This document shows positions 37,801 through 49,613 of a DNA stretch of 64,000 nucleotides, in pieces. Position 1 is the first letter of the stretch. Every line of letters starts with the position of its first letter. Under the pieces are notes generated by a model. The model searched no databases. It was given only the letters and a program-made list of their open reading frames with translations, and was not told where the DNA came from. Source of the DNA: Pristionchus mayeri (lineage: Eukaryota > Nematoda > Chromadorea > Rhabditida > Neodiplogasteridae); NCBI GenBank assembly GCA_036245805.1, contig BTRK01000002.1:28885067-28949066 (forward strand). Reading direction: 5' to 3'. A program made the translations under genes and the position numbers.

Positions 37801-40800
37801 AATTTCTTACTCACAGTGGTGTCTAGTGCGAAATGTACCTTGTGATCAATGCTACAACTTAATTAGATAGTAATGCACGAAAATTGCAATTTTCGAGGCT
37901 GAGAAAGCCTTTTTTTTAGATCTTTACGAATCACCCATTTTTCCATACCATCTAACTTCAATAGCGTGAAAATTACATTTTCAAGCTAGATTGAGCTATT
38001 GTCGCGCAAAACTCTACTGAAAACGTGAAATGTATAGGGTCGGTTGTGACCACCCGATCTTCATTTCGATTTTTCATGACTTACTAAGGAGTGTATTCAA
38101 TCCGCGATGGACTCACATAAGAGGTGGGCTACTGAGCTGCACCATGGTATTGGAAATTATACGCCGAAACGTCTGCAACGGGATAAAAACTACAGAAAAG
38201 TGAAAAACCGGAAGAAATTATCCCATTCAGAATCGATCCAAATTCGATGTCAATATCGTCCCAGAGCACTTTGGCGTAGCCTAACATAACCCAAACTGAA
38301 TGTTAAGTCTAGCTTGATCCGTTGAGAAAATATGAATTTTCATCATTTTTCACTGTACCCTCACCTGGCTGGCCGCTTTGCCCGATTCAGGCGGTATCTC
38401 TGTGAAATTTCAAATAAACACCCTATGCACTCTAGGTCCAATAATGAGTATCATAGCCGGAATCGAATATCCTGGCGCAATGTCCGGAGAAGTCGTCGAA
38501 ATGGTAACTCTTCTCAGATCCGGCCTCTTAAATTATAAAAAAAGAAAACAAACTCAACTCGCGGATACTGCTGATAAATTTACGAGCTTCTATTGGATCG
38601 TTGGGGGCTATACGGTAGAAAGGCGTATGGAGATAGCACAAATGGCAATTTACATAATTCTCGATGGGAATTGATGGATTTCGAATGGACAACTGTGTGG
38701 TGCTGTAAAGGATCCATAAACTATGATGGAGCATTCTTTGGTGCTGAGTATGTATACATATCAACTAATGGTATTGCGTCACTGAAAGATGGACAGAGAT
38801 ATAGACATACGCTACGGTATTATAGTCAATAGGAATGCATAATGCAAAGCAATACTCACAGATCGACATTTACTGATGCATTCATTCCAACAGCCTCCGT
38901 GAGATGACCAGTTGGATTCAGATACGGGACTGTCTCAGATGGCCTATGTTTCTGACGATCAGCGATATGAATTGTGCAGAAGTGTGCTCGGACATCATTC
39001 GACTTGAGGGCCTGTAAGAATATGAATATATTAATCTACACAACAGAGACATACGTTAATAATATTAGAAAACACTAATTGGTGGATGTTTCAATCTAAC
39101 AACCCTATAAATATTCGCAAATTTCAAAGAAGTCATAGATGCCCACCTCTAACTTTCTCCTCATAACAGCAGTGCACTTGATCCTGCTGAGAAATTCGAG
39201 TCGAGCTTCGCCCCAATCGGGAATTGTGTGAAAGACGCTGGTGTAGTTGTTGCAGAGGTAGCACTTCCGCTTAGTTACGTCAACTGGAACGAACTTGAAC
39301 TGCAAACGAAGAACATCTTCAATAAGTGAAGGTCTCACTTGCCTCCGATTTAGAAGGTCCTTCCCTCTCGTGCACGGCCTCGATGTTCTTTTCCTGCAAT
39401 GGGCCACAATATAATGGCATAAAGACCAGTCTATTCCATGAATGCCCATTCAGCACTAATATTTCTGAATCGAAAATTATGAACAAGTGTCTCAAATCTG
39501 TGCCTGTATTTTTCTAAAATGTTTCGTGCAGACGGATGCTCGAGTCGTACGATCACACAGGAACCAGTCGACCAACTCTTGTTGATGGGGCAACAACTGA
39601 ACAACATCGATTAATAGTTAAACACCCGGTATAGATCATTTCTAATATTACGAGCATCTACTGAACTTGACACTTATACCAACTTACGTCAATCAGATTT
39701 TCAAAAAATCGTTGTCTGCCGATCAGAACTTTCGGAGATAATATGCAGGGGCCAACGGGATCGTCACACAAATCACAAGGAGGTGGCAATCTGCGAATTG
39801 CTTAAATATGAATATATTATAATCATAGTTGCCCACGCCGGCGGCGACACCCATGACCCCCTACTCATGGTTACTTCCATTGACCTACCAATCGATGGTC
39901 AAAAATCGATTGGTAGGTCAATGGTAGGTCAAGACAAGGTACCGTACACAATCGATGGTACAGTACCCCCAGATACCGTATACTACTACCGTAACCCCAA
40001 TTATCGCAAACTAATTTTTAAAAAGTCCTGGTACCGTGCCCAATCGATTATACAGTACACAAGTAACTACCGTAACCCAGTTTCTTGGGTCAGATCCAGT
40101 TCCTTGGGTCAAACATTTTTCTAAAAATGTCAAACATTATCCCAGAAATCCTAAACCAATCATACAATGATTCTCCATTAATTAGAGGTACGGTAGGATA
40201 CTAAAATAATTATATCATCAAATTTGGATTTTTTCGAAAAATGTTTGCCCCAAAGAACTGGATCTGAACCACGGAACTGGGTTACGGTAGTTACTTGGGT
40301 ACTGTATAATCGATTGGACACAGTACCAGGGCTTTTTAAAAATATGGTTAGTTTGCGATATTTGGGGTTACGGCAGTCGTATACTGTATCTGGAAGTACT
40401 GTACTATCGATTGGGTACGGTACCTATTCTTGACCTTCCATTGACCTACCAATCGATTTTTGACCATCGATTGGTAGGTCAATGGAAGTAACCATGAGTA
40501 GGGGGTCATGGGTGTCGCCGCCGGCGTGGGCAACTATGATTATAATACATAAATGCACATTTTTCCTTGGTTATGCTCTTAGTAAATTACCTCTCTGCCG
40601 GTCTGATCTCTCTTTTAACGTGTCTTGGATGAGCAGAGAGATGTATGCTCAATCGGGCCTTCACATCAAACTGCTTGAAGCATGTACGGCATGCGTAGGG
40701 CTGCAACGTAAATTGCATATCAAAATAAATGTTGTTAATTGTTTAAATGAGTTACGTAATCCGGATGAAGTAATAAAAAAATATAAAAAGAGAAAATAAG

Positions 40801-41633
40801 GTAAAAGTTACCTTTGATTTGGATGGAATATCATCCTTGCTATGACGTGGAGACTGGTCGAATAGATTAGAAGTCCCGGTAGATGGGCAGGACATCTATG
40901 AAGGAAAATTGTTAAAGCAAAACAACTACACTGCTTGGAGAAACAATTCTTATAAATATTATACGTATGATACCAATCAAACTATTTGACATTTTCCACA
41001 TAATGTTTCGAATATTTAACCCGTCTCATCTGGTTAAAGCATAATTCGAGTATCTGAACATTGCAGCAATAAAGTAAAGCACAGTGAGGTGATCAGTTAA
41101 CTTCGACGATGTATTCACCTTTGTTTTCGATTGAATAACACTGTTGATCGATGAAATAGACTGATCGAGTGGACGAGATATTCCGGTCGATGGACAGTAA
41201 ATCTGCGAGAAAATAATAACCGTGAGATGAAAATACATACAAAATAACCAAACAGAGTCAAACTTGGGAACAAATTTAAAATAATGTGAAATAATGGACT
41301 CACATCAGCAATAGGTTCCATTTCTACTTGTTCTTCTTTGATGGCATTCGGCGCGACAATAGTACTGACCTGATTAAAGAATAGAGCAAGTGAGTAATAC
41401 TCGGAATTAGAAATAGCTATCCCAGCATGCTTTAGTGAATAAAAATGTAACTTAAGTTTCGATAATATGTATATGAAAAATATTTTTAAAAAGTAGACAA
41501 TTTACAAATAAACAAAACTCACATTGAGAACAGGTTGTTCTTCCTTAATTTCCTCGAACTCATTGATTAATTCATCCTTGAACTCCACTGGTTCTTCTTT
41601 GATTTCATCCGATGCGTAGTAATCACTCGACAT
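34855..41633 (-). CDS. Multi-module THAP-like and C2H2 protein (gene J)
   Basis: Exons 41633-41523, 41369-41304, 41202-41119, 40895-40812, 40700-40591, 39790-39688, 39596-39504, 39393-39343, 39299-39147, 39011-38860, 38702-38559, 35811-35626, 35485-35393, 35205-35047, 34971-34855 (TAG); about 568 codons. MSSDYYASDEIKEEP start follows a TTACAG acceptor by two bases. Then IKEE motifs, two PSTG exons (IYCPSTGISRP, MSCPSTGTSNL), a C2H2 finger (YACRTCFKQF), and four THAP-like modules: CDLC/CTKH, CYLC/CTIH, CHLC/CLNH, CDLC/CPRH, spaced 46-48 residues. C-terminus EEPGPSR. Two donors are GC. The junction 38559/35811 keeps the module spacing but not the phase: the exon ends CGCGA|GTTGAG, one base short. 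A 2.7-kb foldback lies in that intron, so the gene may be split. Confidence 0.7.
35826..38540. repeat. 2.7-kb foldback element
   Basis: Arms about 35826-36469 plus 37044-37130, and 37800-38540, are reverse complements; the middle (about 37150-37760) is largely paired around CATATGGACTTGCCTGGTGA-type sequence. Lies in an intron of gene J and reaches to within about 15 bases of the next exon. Confidence 0.85.
36470..37035. mobile_element. Composite of two tRNA-related SINEs with 8-bp target duplication
   Basis: TTTCGTGC flanks the insert (36462-36469, 37036-37043), and the other foldback arm carries the empty site near 37870. Left part is a minus-strand SINE with T run, B box GAGTTCGATCCCC and A-box-like GTGGCGCAGTGG. 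Right part (36760 on) is plus-strand: GGTGTAGTGGTCTA and GGGTTCGATTCCC, then a body shared with 63275-63450. Confidence 0.75.
39819..40545. repeat. Foldback element (family F copy 2)
   Basis: Outer arms CATAGTTGCCCACGCCGGCG and complement; inner arms with CAATCGAT, GTACAGTACC and GGTTACGGTAG. Lies between exons 5 and 6 of gene J. Confidence 0.85.
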
Positions 41634-42289
41634 GCCTGTAATGAACGAATAGTAAAAATAGGGCTGTTGACAATATTATAGGACCATCGTGAGTTGTATG
41701 AATACAAAGGACGCGTCACGTAAGGATCAGCAAGCACTGCTGCAAAATTGGCGAATCATTCTATAACACACTAAAAGACAGTTGCCGGTTACACTAAATA
41801 TAGTAACAATAAAGGTTTAGATTTCGCAGCAATTTCTCCGAGCACACTTAACAACTACTGGAAACCTCGAAATATTTAAATATTTATTTTAATTTAAACT
41901 GTAAACTTCTACTGTCGCGATCGCGATCGGCGCGTCGCGGTTTGCTTGGGCGCGCGCGTCTTAACGAGAACGCCTTCCATGTTGTACGCGCTATGCATCA
42001 CATTACAGTAAATCCAACTCGTGGAATACAGTCAGGACACCCGATAAGCCAGGCATGTGTAGGAATAACATAAAAAGATTATATATTTTTAAATAAATAT
42101 GAACGAGCCGAACAAGCAACGGCTGGATATATCGAAACGAAAATGTTAAAAACTTCCAACAATTTATCCCGATAAAAAAGTAATCTATATATCGCATCCG
42201 TTATTGACAGAACGACAAAATCGGAGCAACAAAAAACATGAACTATGAGATAAGAGGAAACCAGAAAAGGAAAAGATGGTTCATAATGA

Positions 42290-45200
42290 TCATCTTCGAG
42301 AAGGTCCCGGTTGTTCGTTCATCGGATCTTCTTCGATTGTCTCCTCTTCAGTATGAGAGTCGTTCGCTCTCTTTTCCTCGGTCATCGCACATCTCTCAAT
42401 CTGTTTTATCTTTTAGTGGAGAGTTCGATAAACGGGCCTTCGTATTTTCATTTCATACATCTACATACAATTCGGGCGATAAGGGACTATTAGAGATACA
42501 GAGACGAGGGCCCGTTTATCGAACTTTATTTTTAAAAAAACAAGACCTCAACAGTGGAGAGAAAAATGTACACATAACATAATTACGAACCTCATAATAT
42601 TATAACAGCTAACCTGTTCTGTACCAACATGTCCCTCATTGGTTATGAGGTGTTCCCTCAGCCAGACCTTTACGTCGAATTTCTTACCACATGTGAGACA
42701 CGCATAGGGCTGGAATGCAGAATTCGTCAATCCACAATTAAACTTATCCGTTCCGCTTACAAAGAAAAAAATATTTTTCTAGTGACATACTGCATAAAAA
42801 TTCATTATAAAATTTTACCTTTCGAGGCCCAGTTGAGGGAATCTGAAATGTAAAAAAATAAAAACGTTACGTACTTACTCTTTGAGCTAAAGCATTCACC
42901 ACATTTCACAGATACATATCATTATTAGTTTTGAGAACTTATTGGAAAAAGCTAAATAATTAATATTCCTAACCCTGACTTGTTGATCAAATATGTCTCA
43001 CCTCGCCCTTTCTCTCCTCTCGGTAGTGCCTTCTGCAAATGATTGCACGACGATTGTTCTGGACGAAAAAGTTCATGGTTGACCTCTGTGTCGACGTCAA
43101 CTGAATGAGGAAATGTGATCTACCTTGAGAAACGTTGCAAAGAGGCGCTCGTTCGGTTAAGAACTAGTTGGCGAAAGACAACTGCTATATCAGGGGCGAT
43201 TTTGCAAAAAAAATTGTCATAAGACCTAATCATCGTAAAAATTTTGATCATAAGGTCCAATAATTTAGAAAATATAAATCAGACTTCACAAAAACTAACA
43301 CCAACGAGACGGTTGAAGAAGTCCCGAGCAAGAGACGGATCGTCTGGATAGATAAGGTATGGGAATGCCTCTCGACCACACAGATCGCACAACCTTCGCG
43401 TTTCCTGGATAGAACCAGTAATATATTAACTAGAAACGTTGAATTGTATAGATAAAACGTACACTATGTTCACTATTTAAAATGAACAAAAAGTGCATAA
43501 AAAACTCACGGAGGTGCTGTCTCCATCTTTCTTAAAATGTTTCATGCAGATCATGGCGCGTTTGTTATTGAGGATAAAATATTCGATAAGCTCAACTTCA
43601 CGGCTAGTCCGCTGCAAAATGTTGTCGGGTAAATCTGCGACACTTTCATACACATCAATCCCTCAAACGGTAAGAAGCTTCGGTTCTGCTATACTATGTA
43701 CTTTTCCATAAGGATGAAAGGGATTCGTGAAACCGTAAGATTCAGTGGACAGAAAATGCACAAAGCAAAAAGCCGCACCACATTATAGTAGCGAAGAATC
43801 GTTGAGCACTGGTTTGATCTTTAGGCGACGGACGACAGGGCGGAGCCGGATCATCACAGAAATCGCACATTCCTGACTAAAAAAATAAGATAAAAATTAA
43901 TCCTGACTACACATCCGGCTTCACGATTAAGCAGTAATCCTATTCCATGACAACAATCACATAGTATATCCTTTCAAAAATTATGAAACAAAAGGGATTC
44001 ATTATAAAATCCGAAATTAATTTAACGATTTTGTGATAGGAGTATATTAGGTTGGTGCATAAGTTTCTTTCTTTTTTATTTTTCAAATTTCTGTTAGTGT
44101 GCCTAGACCTTCATGATTTTCTGAATACCATGTGTTATGGCCATGTCGGTCGGTAGATTTATACCATACATTTGATTTGGATCTACGCATCATCGAGAGA
44201 AGTTGATAAGTCTCAGAAAATTAACATCGGAAAACGGCTATTTTGAGCATTTTGGGATAAATTCAGGTTATCGAATACTTGTGGGATTCTGATTCCACCC
44301 AATTGAGGAACACTTGGGCAGGTGTTCTTTGTTCTACTAGGCACAAAAAATCCGGATTCGAACGTGTGTGGGAGACAGGGGAATCGAAAAAGTGTTGATT
44401 TCAGCGGATGAATCGAACACGATTATTTCGAAATCTGCAGTTCTTCATCGGTAAGTCCTATCCTTTCCTAAATTTGTTAGCATACTTATAGGGGAAAGTA
44501 CTTAACAACCCATCGAAATTGAGCATTCATCAATTCTGTGTAATGAAGCTGCGCTCAGCAATTTGTGATCTACGATTTTCCAATACAGTAGTTCTGTAAC
44601 TGGGCCAACATTGCTACTAGGTTTTTCAAGGCAGGTTTGGCGGGCTATGTCGTATGACATACTCAGTCAAAGTACTTTGTAATAATGTGCTAGATGTAGC
44701 CTTTGCGGTATTCCCCTCGGAGCCTAGAACAATTGAAAAGTCGGATTGCACGACCTGGTCCGATCACTTCCGAACTAAAATGCTCAATTCTAATCGATAG
44801 AATCAACACAATATAGTACTCACTATAGTGTGTACCAATGTCCGTACCAATAACTAAAACAATTATTTGAGTTTCTCATTACGAGTACCTGGGGAGGTCA
44901 GAATGTTGGTGCATGAAAAAAGAAAGAAACTTTTGCACCAGCCTAATAAATAAAAAATATCAATAATATTAAAAGAGGGCGGGCAATCCTGCAACGGATC
45001 GCCCTTCACAGGAGATTCGAGCTAGCCACTTGGGTGTTGTTTCATTGTAACCAGTATATGCTACCCTACCTTTTCATATATAATTCTTGTTACCCGGCGA
45101 ACTTGAGTTTCCCTCCATATCTATGTATAGGGGGGTTCATTGTCCAAAATTTAGAATTTTAGTCGAAAATCATGGTTAGATAAACACCAAATATCGTAAC

Positions 45201-48200
45201 CAATTCATATTATAGTATTCTAGTAACTACTGTAACCCGGCAACATGGGTATCGATTGGTTACGATATTTTGTGTTTATCTAACAATGATTTTTCACTCA
45301 AATTCTCAATTTTGGACAATACATAGATATGGAGTGAAACTCAAGTTCGCCTGGTAACAAGAATTATATATGCAAAGGTAGGGTAGCACACACTGGTTAC
45401 AATGAAATAACACCCAAGTGGCTAGCTCTAATCTCCAGCGAAGGGCGATCCGTTGCAGGATTTTCCGCCCCCCATATTAAATTGGAATTTTAAAAAAAAT
45501 TGAAACGGCAGAAGAGGACAGGAAATGCGAATGTAGAGCAAGCAAGAAAGATTCAGAACCTGAGGAGGCGGGAGATTCATCTCAGAAATCTTCTCCCGGT
45601 CGGATCCCGTTCTTGAGTTGGACTTCTTGAGTTCGTGATTGATTATTCGTGAATTTCCCGTGGACGGAAAATATATCTGAGAGGAAGTCGGAAGTTAGGG
45701 CAAAAAAAGAAAGATTAAGTACCGGAGCAGACGCGAGATTACGTGCAGCAATCTTCTCTCGTTTGAAAATCGATTTGAAATTAGTGGAAATCTTCAAGTT
45801 CTTCTTCAGTCCTTCCATCTCATTCTGTAGAGCCATTTTCCTTCTCTTCGAGAGCAATTAATTATGGAAATGGGTACAATCGGTTTGTCGTGAATTTCCC
45901 ATAGACGAACAGTATATCTGAGAAATTTGAGCTATAAAATTCACAAAAAATCGACATTTAAAAATAGTGTCGATGGGGGAAAAATGTCTTTTTAGTAAGT
46001 GCATAAATTGGTTCTTATAAGACGGGCGTGGACACATTCGAGAATTAGTTTGTTCATGTTGCTATGATTGAACTTGCCACTTCATAATCTCCCTTTTGCT
46101 TCCCCATTCCACATATCATATTCCCTCCCCTCAGATTACTTCTCCAATGCCACGTCATCAGTTCATTTGCGTATCCACTTTCGGCTATAAAAGGACGACG
46201 ACCGTCGTCCTACTGGTCATTCCAAGAGACCATGTTTGACCCCCCTGTTGCCTCCTCTCCCCAGGAGGCAACAGGGGGTCAAGCAGGGTCTCTTGGAATG
46301 ACCAGTAGGACGACGGTCCTCTCCCCAGTGCTCTAGCCGAATATGATAAAGAGTGATGACTTCTATACTGTACATACCGCGCATCAAAAACCTCCAATAA
46401 AAATATTAAAGCATCATCTTGGCTTGAATTGCATGCAAATAACCAACAGCAGTAGCAGCCAAATGAGCTTAAAATGTTGGGGTAACAAATGAACGCAATA
46501 TTAGTCCTTGAAGTGCACAAACTAGTTCGTCAATTCATAAATTTCAGGTGAAATTTTACCATTCCCTCAGGTCAACATTTACCTTTTCCACAAATGCCGT
46601 GCAAAATAATCTCGAAAACAAAGATTTGAAATATATCTCACATCTTCAATATGGTTTTCTTGCTTGAAACCAGCGAGTTCACAGATCGGTTCATCCTTCA
46701 TCTCCTCTGGTTCCTCTTTGATCTCATCTGTATCATCAAGATCGAACAATGGCAGTTCTTCCACTCCAGCAGAAGTTGTTGAAGAGACCTATAACCAGGC
46801 ACAGGTGAAACGAGAAGCGAATTCAGTAGAATAGAATTGGAGAAACTGTCATACAATGATCCATTATCAGGTGAAACTAATTCGCATTTAGGCAGGTTAG
46901 GTGAGAGAGGAAATGTGTCAAATATATAAAAATAAATAGATGCAAAACATATTAAAGCACATTAAACAATATTCAAACGTTGATCATAATTTTAAGCGCC
47001 TACAAAAGAATGGAGCGAAAATAATATTTTTAATTCTTGGATATGGAGATTTTTAATTCTTGGATTGGAGATGGAGAAACGAAAGAGTGGCACACCTTCG
47101 TTTCCAATGGCCTTGACTCCACTTCAACTGGATTCGTTTCCTCAATCAAGTTACCATTAAGAGAGTATATATTTTTATAAATATATGTATAAATATGAAA
47201 ATATATTTTTTGCATTTGAAAAAAAATATATAATAATTATTTTTCAACAATATTAGCCATAATTCAGAACCTCCGATGAAGCATATCCCTGTAACACACC
47301 TCATAGAAGGGAATGACATCAGATTTGAGTCTGATTCCCTTGGCATTCTGAGTGAAATCAGAAGGGGCGAAGTGACATGCGCACACGTATGGATTCTTCA
47401 TTTCACTCAGTTGAGCCAGGAGAGATTTCCGTCCTTCAAGTGATGTGCGAACTCCGTTCACCCATCTTGTGCGTTTCTTCGGAACTTTGGTAAATCGATG
47501 CATATCACGCTCATTCCGCTTTTCCTTGCAAACGACGCAAAGGCAACGGCGTACATTGCAAAATGGATACTGTAGAGGTTTGCCAAATTTCCGAGAGAAT
47601 ATCCAAGAGACAGATACGCGGACTCAAAACATCATGTGGATGTAAATTATATACAATTATGTTTAAACAAATTACGCAGTACTCTTACTCATTGAACATT
47701 CAAAGCTCCTAGAAAAATAGCGACAATATAATTAAAATGCGCGAAACGAAAATTTACTCTTTCTTTCGATGTGAGGGGATGGGGATCACTGACGGGTCGA
47801 GAAGAACCAGTGGAAGAACGAAATATCTGCTAGTTAAGGAAATCAGAGTATGTGATTATCAAAATATCTGAGAGAGTAGAGATTCCCTTAGATTCGGCAT
47901 CACTTATATGAGCTTTATGCAGATGATACCTATTGATGCAGAGAGAAGGAAAATATCGACATACAGTCGCGCCGGAAAGTCACCGGGCAATTTTTGATTT
48001 TTTTGCAACTTTTTGCCCAGGAAAGGCATCATAATGGCACTAAGGTATGGTGTACCAAATTCATCGGACATTATAGTCATGGTATTATGGTTTGACTTTA
48101 TTGCTTAGTTATTGCGTAGTGATGACGCAATCAATCTCCACTTTTTCAAAACGGCATTATTCTTACACAGAATTTTTCATGCTAGACAACTTTCTGAGGT

Positions 48201-49290
48201 TGGACATATGACCGAGGCCTACCGAGAATAAATTTTTGAAAGTGCTTCGCGGTCGCACATTTGATGCAGCCATGCTGCAAAAACAGGGTCTGAAAATCAG
48301 ATCTCATTTTGACGCTTTGAACGAGTTTCTAGCTAGTCTAGAAGCCGAGATCTGATTTTTAGACCCTGTTTTTGCAGCACGGCTGCAGCAAATGTGCGAC
48401 CACGCAGCACTTTCAAAAATTTATTCTTAGTAGGCCTCGGTCATATGTCCAACCTCAAAAAGTTTGGCTAGCAGGAAAAATTATTATGTAAGAATAATGC
48501 GTTTTGAAAAAGTGGAGATTGATTGCGTCATCACTACGCAATAACTAAGCAATGACGTCATGCCATAATACCATGACCATAATGTCCGATGAATTTGGTA
48601 CATCATACCTTAGTGCCAGTACAATGCCTTTCCTGTGCAAAAATTTAAAATTCAAAAAGTGCCCGGTGACTTTCCGGCGCGACTGTATGTATGGAGTACC
48701 AATAAAATCACATTAGTAGTAAGAATAGTAAGATTAAGATATTGTGCTGTAAAAATGATTCAACTGACATCGACAGTTGGCTCTTCCTCATTGAAGTCAT
48801 CGAACGGCTCATCCTTCATTTCCATTGGTTCTTTGATCTCATCAGCAGTATTATGATACGACGCCTGATAATATGATCGTTGCTGTGTATGACTTAACTT
48901 ATACCAACGCCGTCATACCAACCGTATTTGACTACATATAATAAATCTCGACTCCCAAAAATCCACCCCTTTTCTGTCACATAGCTGTTTATGTCAATCT
49001 AATTTACTGCCCCCCGCGTGATATGGTGATATTTTGTTCTCTTCTAAAGTCGTCGATAAACTCTATATTATTCTCTACGCTTTCCGATTGTACGCGAGTA
49101 TATATAGTGAAAGGGAAAATTAGATAAATAATACTCAAAAATTTTTTTCAAATTTATTAAAAGGATCTCGAGTACTCACATAAAGAAAGGGTTCTTCTTG
49201 CTTGATGTCATCAAATTCATCGATAGGTTCATCCTTAAACTCTGCTGGTTCCTCTTTTATCTCATCCGATGCATAGAAGTCACTCGACAT
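42290..49290 (-). CDS. THAP, THAP-like and C2H2 composite protein (gene K)
   Basis: Exons read: 49290-49180 (MSSDFYASDEIKEEP), 48864-48769 (acidic), 47826-47758 (IFRSSTGSSRP), 47569-47300 (THAP: CVVC, 48 residues, CACH, then IRLKSDVIPF), 47140-47096, 46788-46642 (EIKEEPEEMKDEP), 45845-45723 (basic helical, as in A2 exon 4), 45676-45560 (IYFPSTGNSR), 43876 to about 43784 (CDFCDD), 43611-43510 (CMKH), 43404-43300 (CDLC), 43100-43002 (CRRH), 42842-42819 (IPSTGPRK), 42709-42614 (C2H2 finger YACLTCGKKF), 42400-42290 (ending EQPGPSRR, TGA). Most join in phase 0. Problems: a further IYCSS exon at 45917 runs into a stop, and the 43784/43611 junction does not close in phase. The copy may be partly decayed. 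Likely nuclear, by family. Confidence 0.65.
42422..42525. repeat. Short inverted repeat AGTTCGATAAACGGGCC
   Basis: Arms at about 42422-42440 and 42507-42525 in the last intron of gene K; roughly 100 bases, MITE-sized. Confidence 0.7.
44047..44946. mobile_element. Non-autonomous mariner-like element 3 (900 bp)
   Basis: TIR TTAGGTTGGTGCATAAGTTT with complement, TA on both sides. In an intron of gene K. Confidence 0.85.
44987..45475. repeat. Foldback element, about 490 bp
   Basis: Arms carry CCTGCAACGGATCGCCCTTC and complement, and CTAGCCACTTGGGTGTT and complement. The loop has family F-type tracts (TCGTAACCAAT, TAACTACTGTAACCCGG). Confidence 0.8.
46199..46318. repeat. Long near-perfect hairpin
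   Basis: Arms of about 57 bases (46199-46256 and 46262-46318) around a loop of a few bases, GC-rich, in an intron-length gap of gene K. Confidence 0.85.
47964..48685. mobile_element. Foldback transposon with CAGTCGCGCCGGAAAG ends, short copy (722 bp)
   Basis: Complete TIR CAGTCGCGCCGGAAAGTCACC and complement, TA on both sides. Related in sequence along its length to 18321-19656. Between exons 2 and 3 of gene K. Confidence 0.85.
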
Positions 49291-49613
49291 GTCTGAAATC
49301 ATAAATTGTGGACAGAATTTATGATTTCAGAGAATTACGAACATGCCCACCGATCGGATATTAACAATTCAATAACTGGCGTTGAGAAATCAACTTTAAG
49401 AAATCGTGAACGTTGTACGAGCACAAAATATTCAGCAACGCTTAAGAACGTTTTTTTGAAATTCAATACATAAATTATTCAACAATCTTGAATATTTATC
49501 AAACGATAATTAATCAAACTCATAAACCACATTATATGTGAGATTAAACGAGATTAGTTCGGGAACATTGAGATACAACATTAGGGAGTGGAGAATAGTG
49601 AAGATACAGTATC

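Noticed and set aside
45880..45917. Extra IYCSSMGNSR exon in gene K
   Set aside because: Runs into a stop and the gap to the next exon is too short for an intron; treated as a decayed duplicate.
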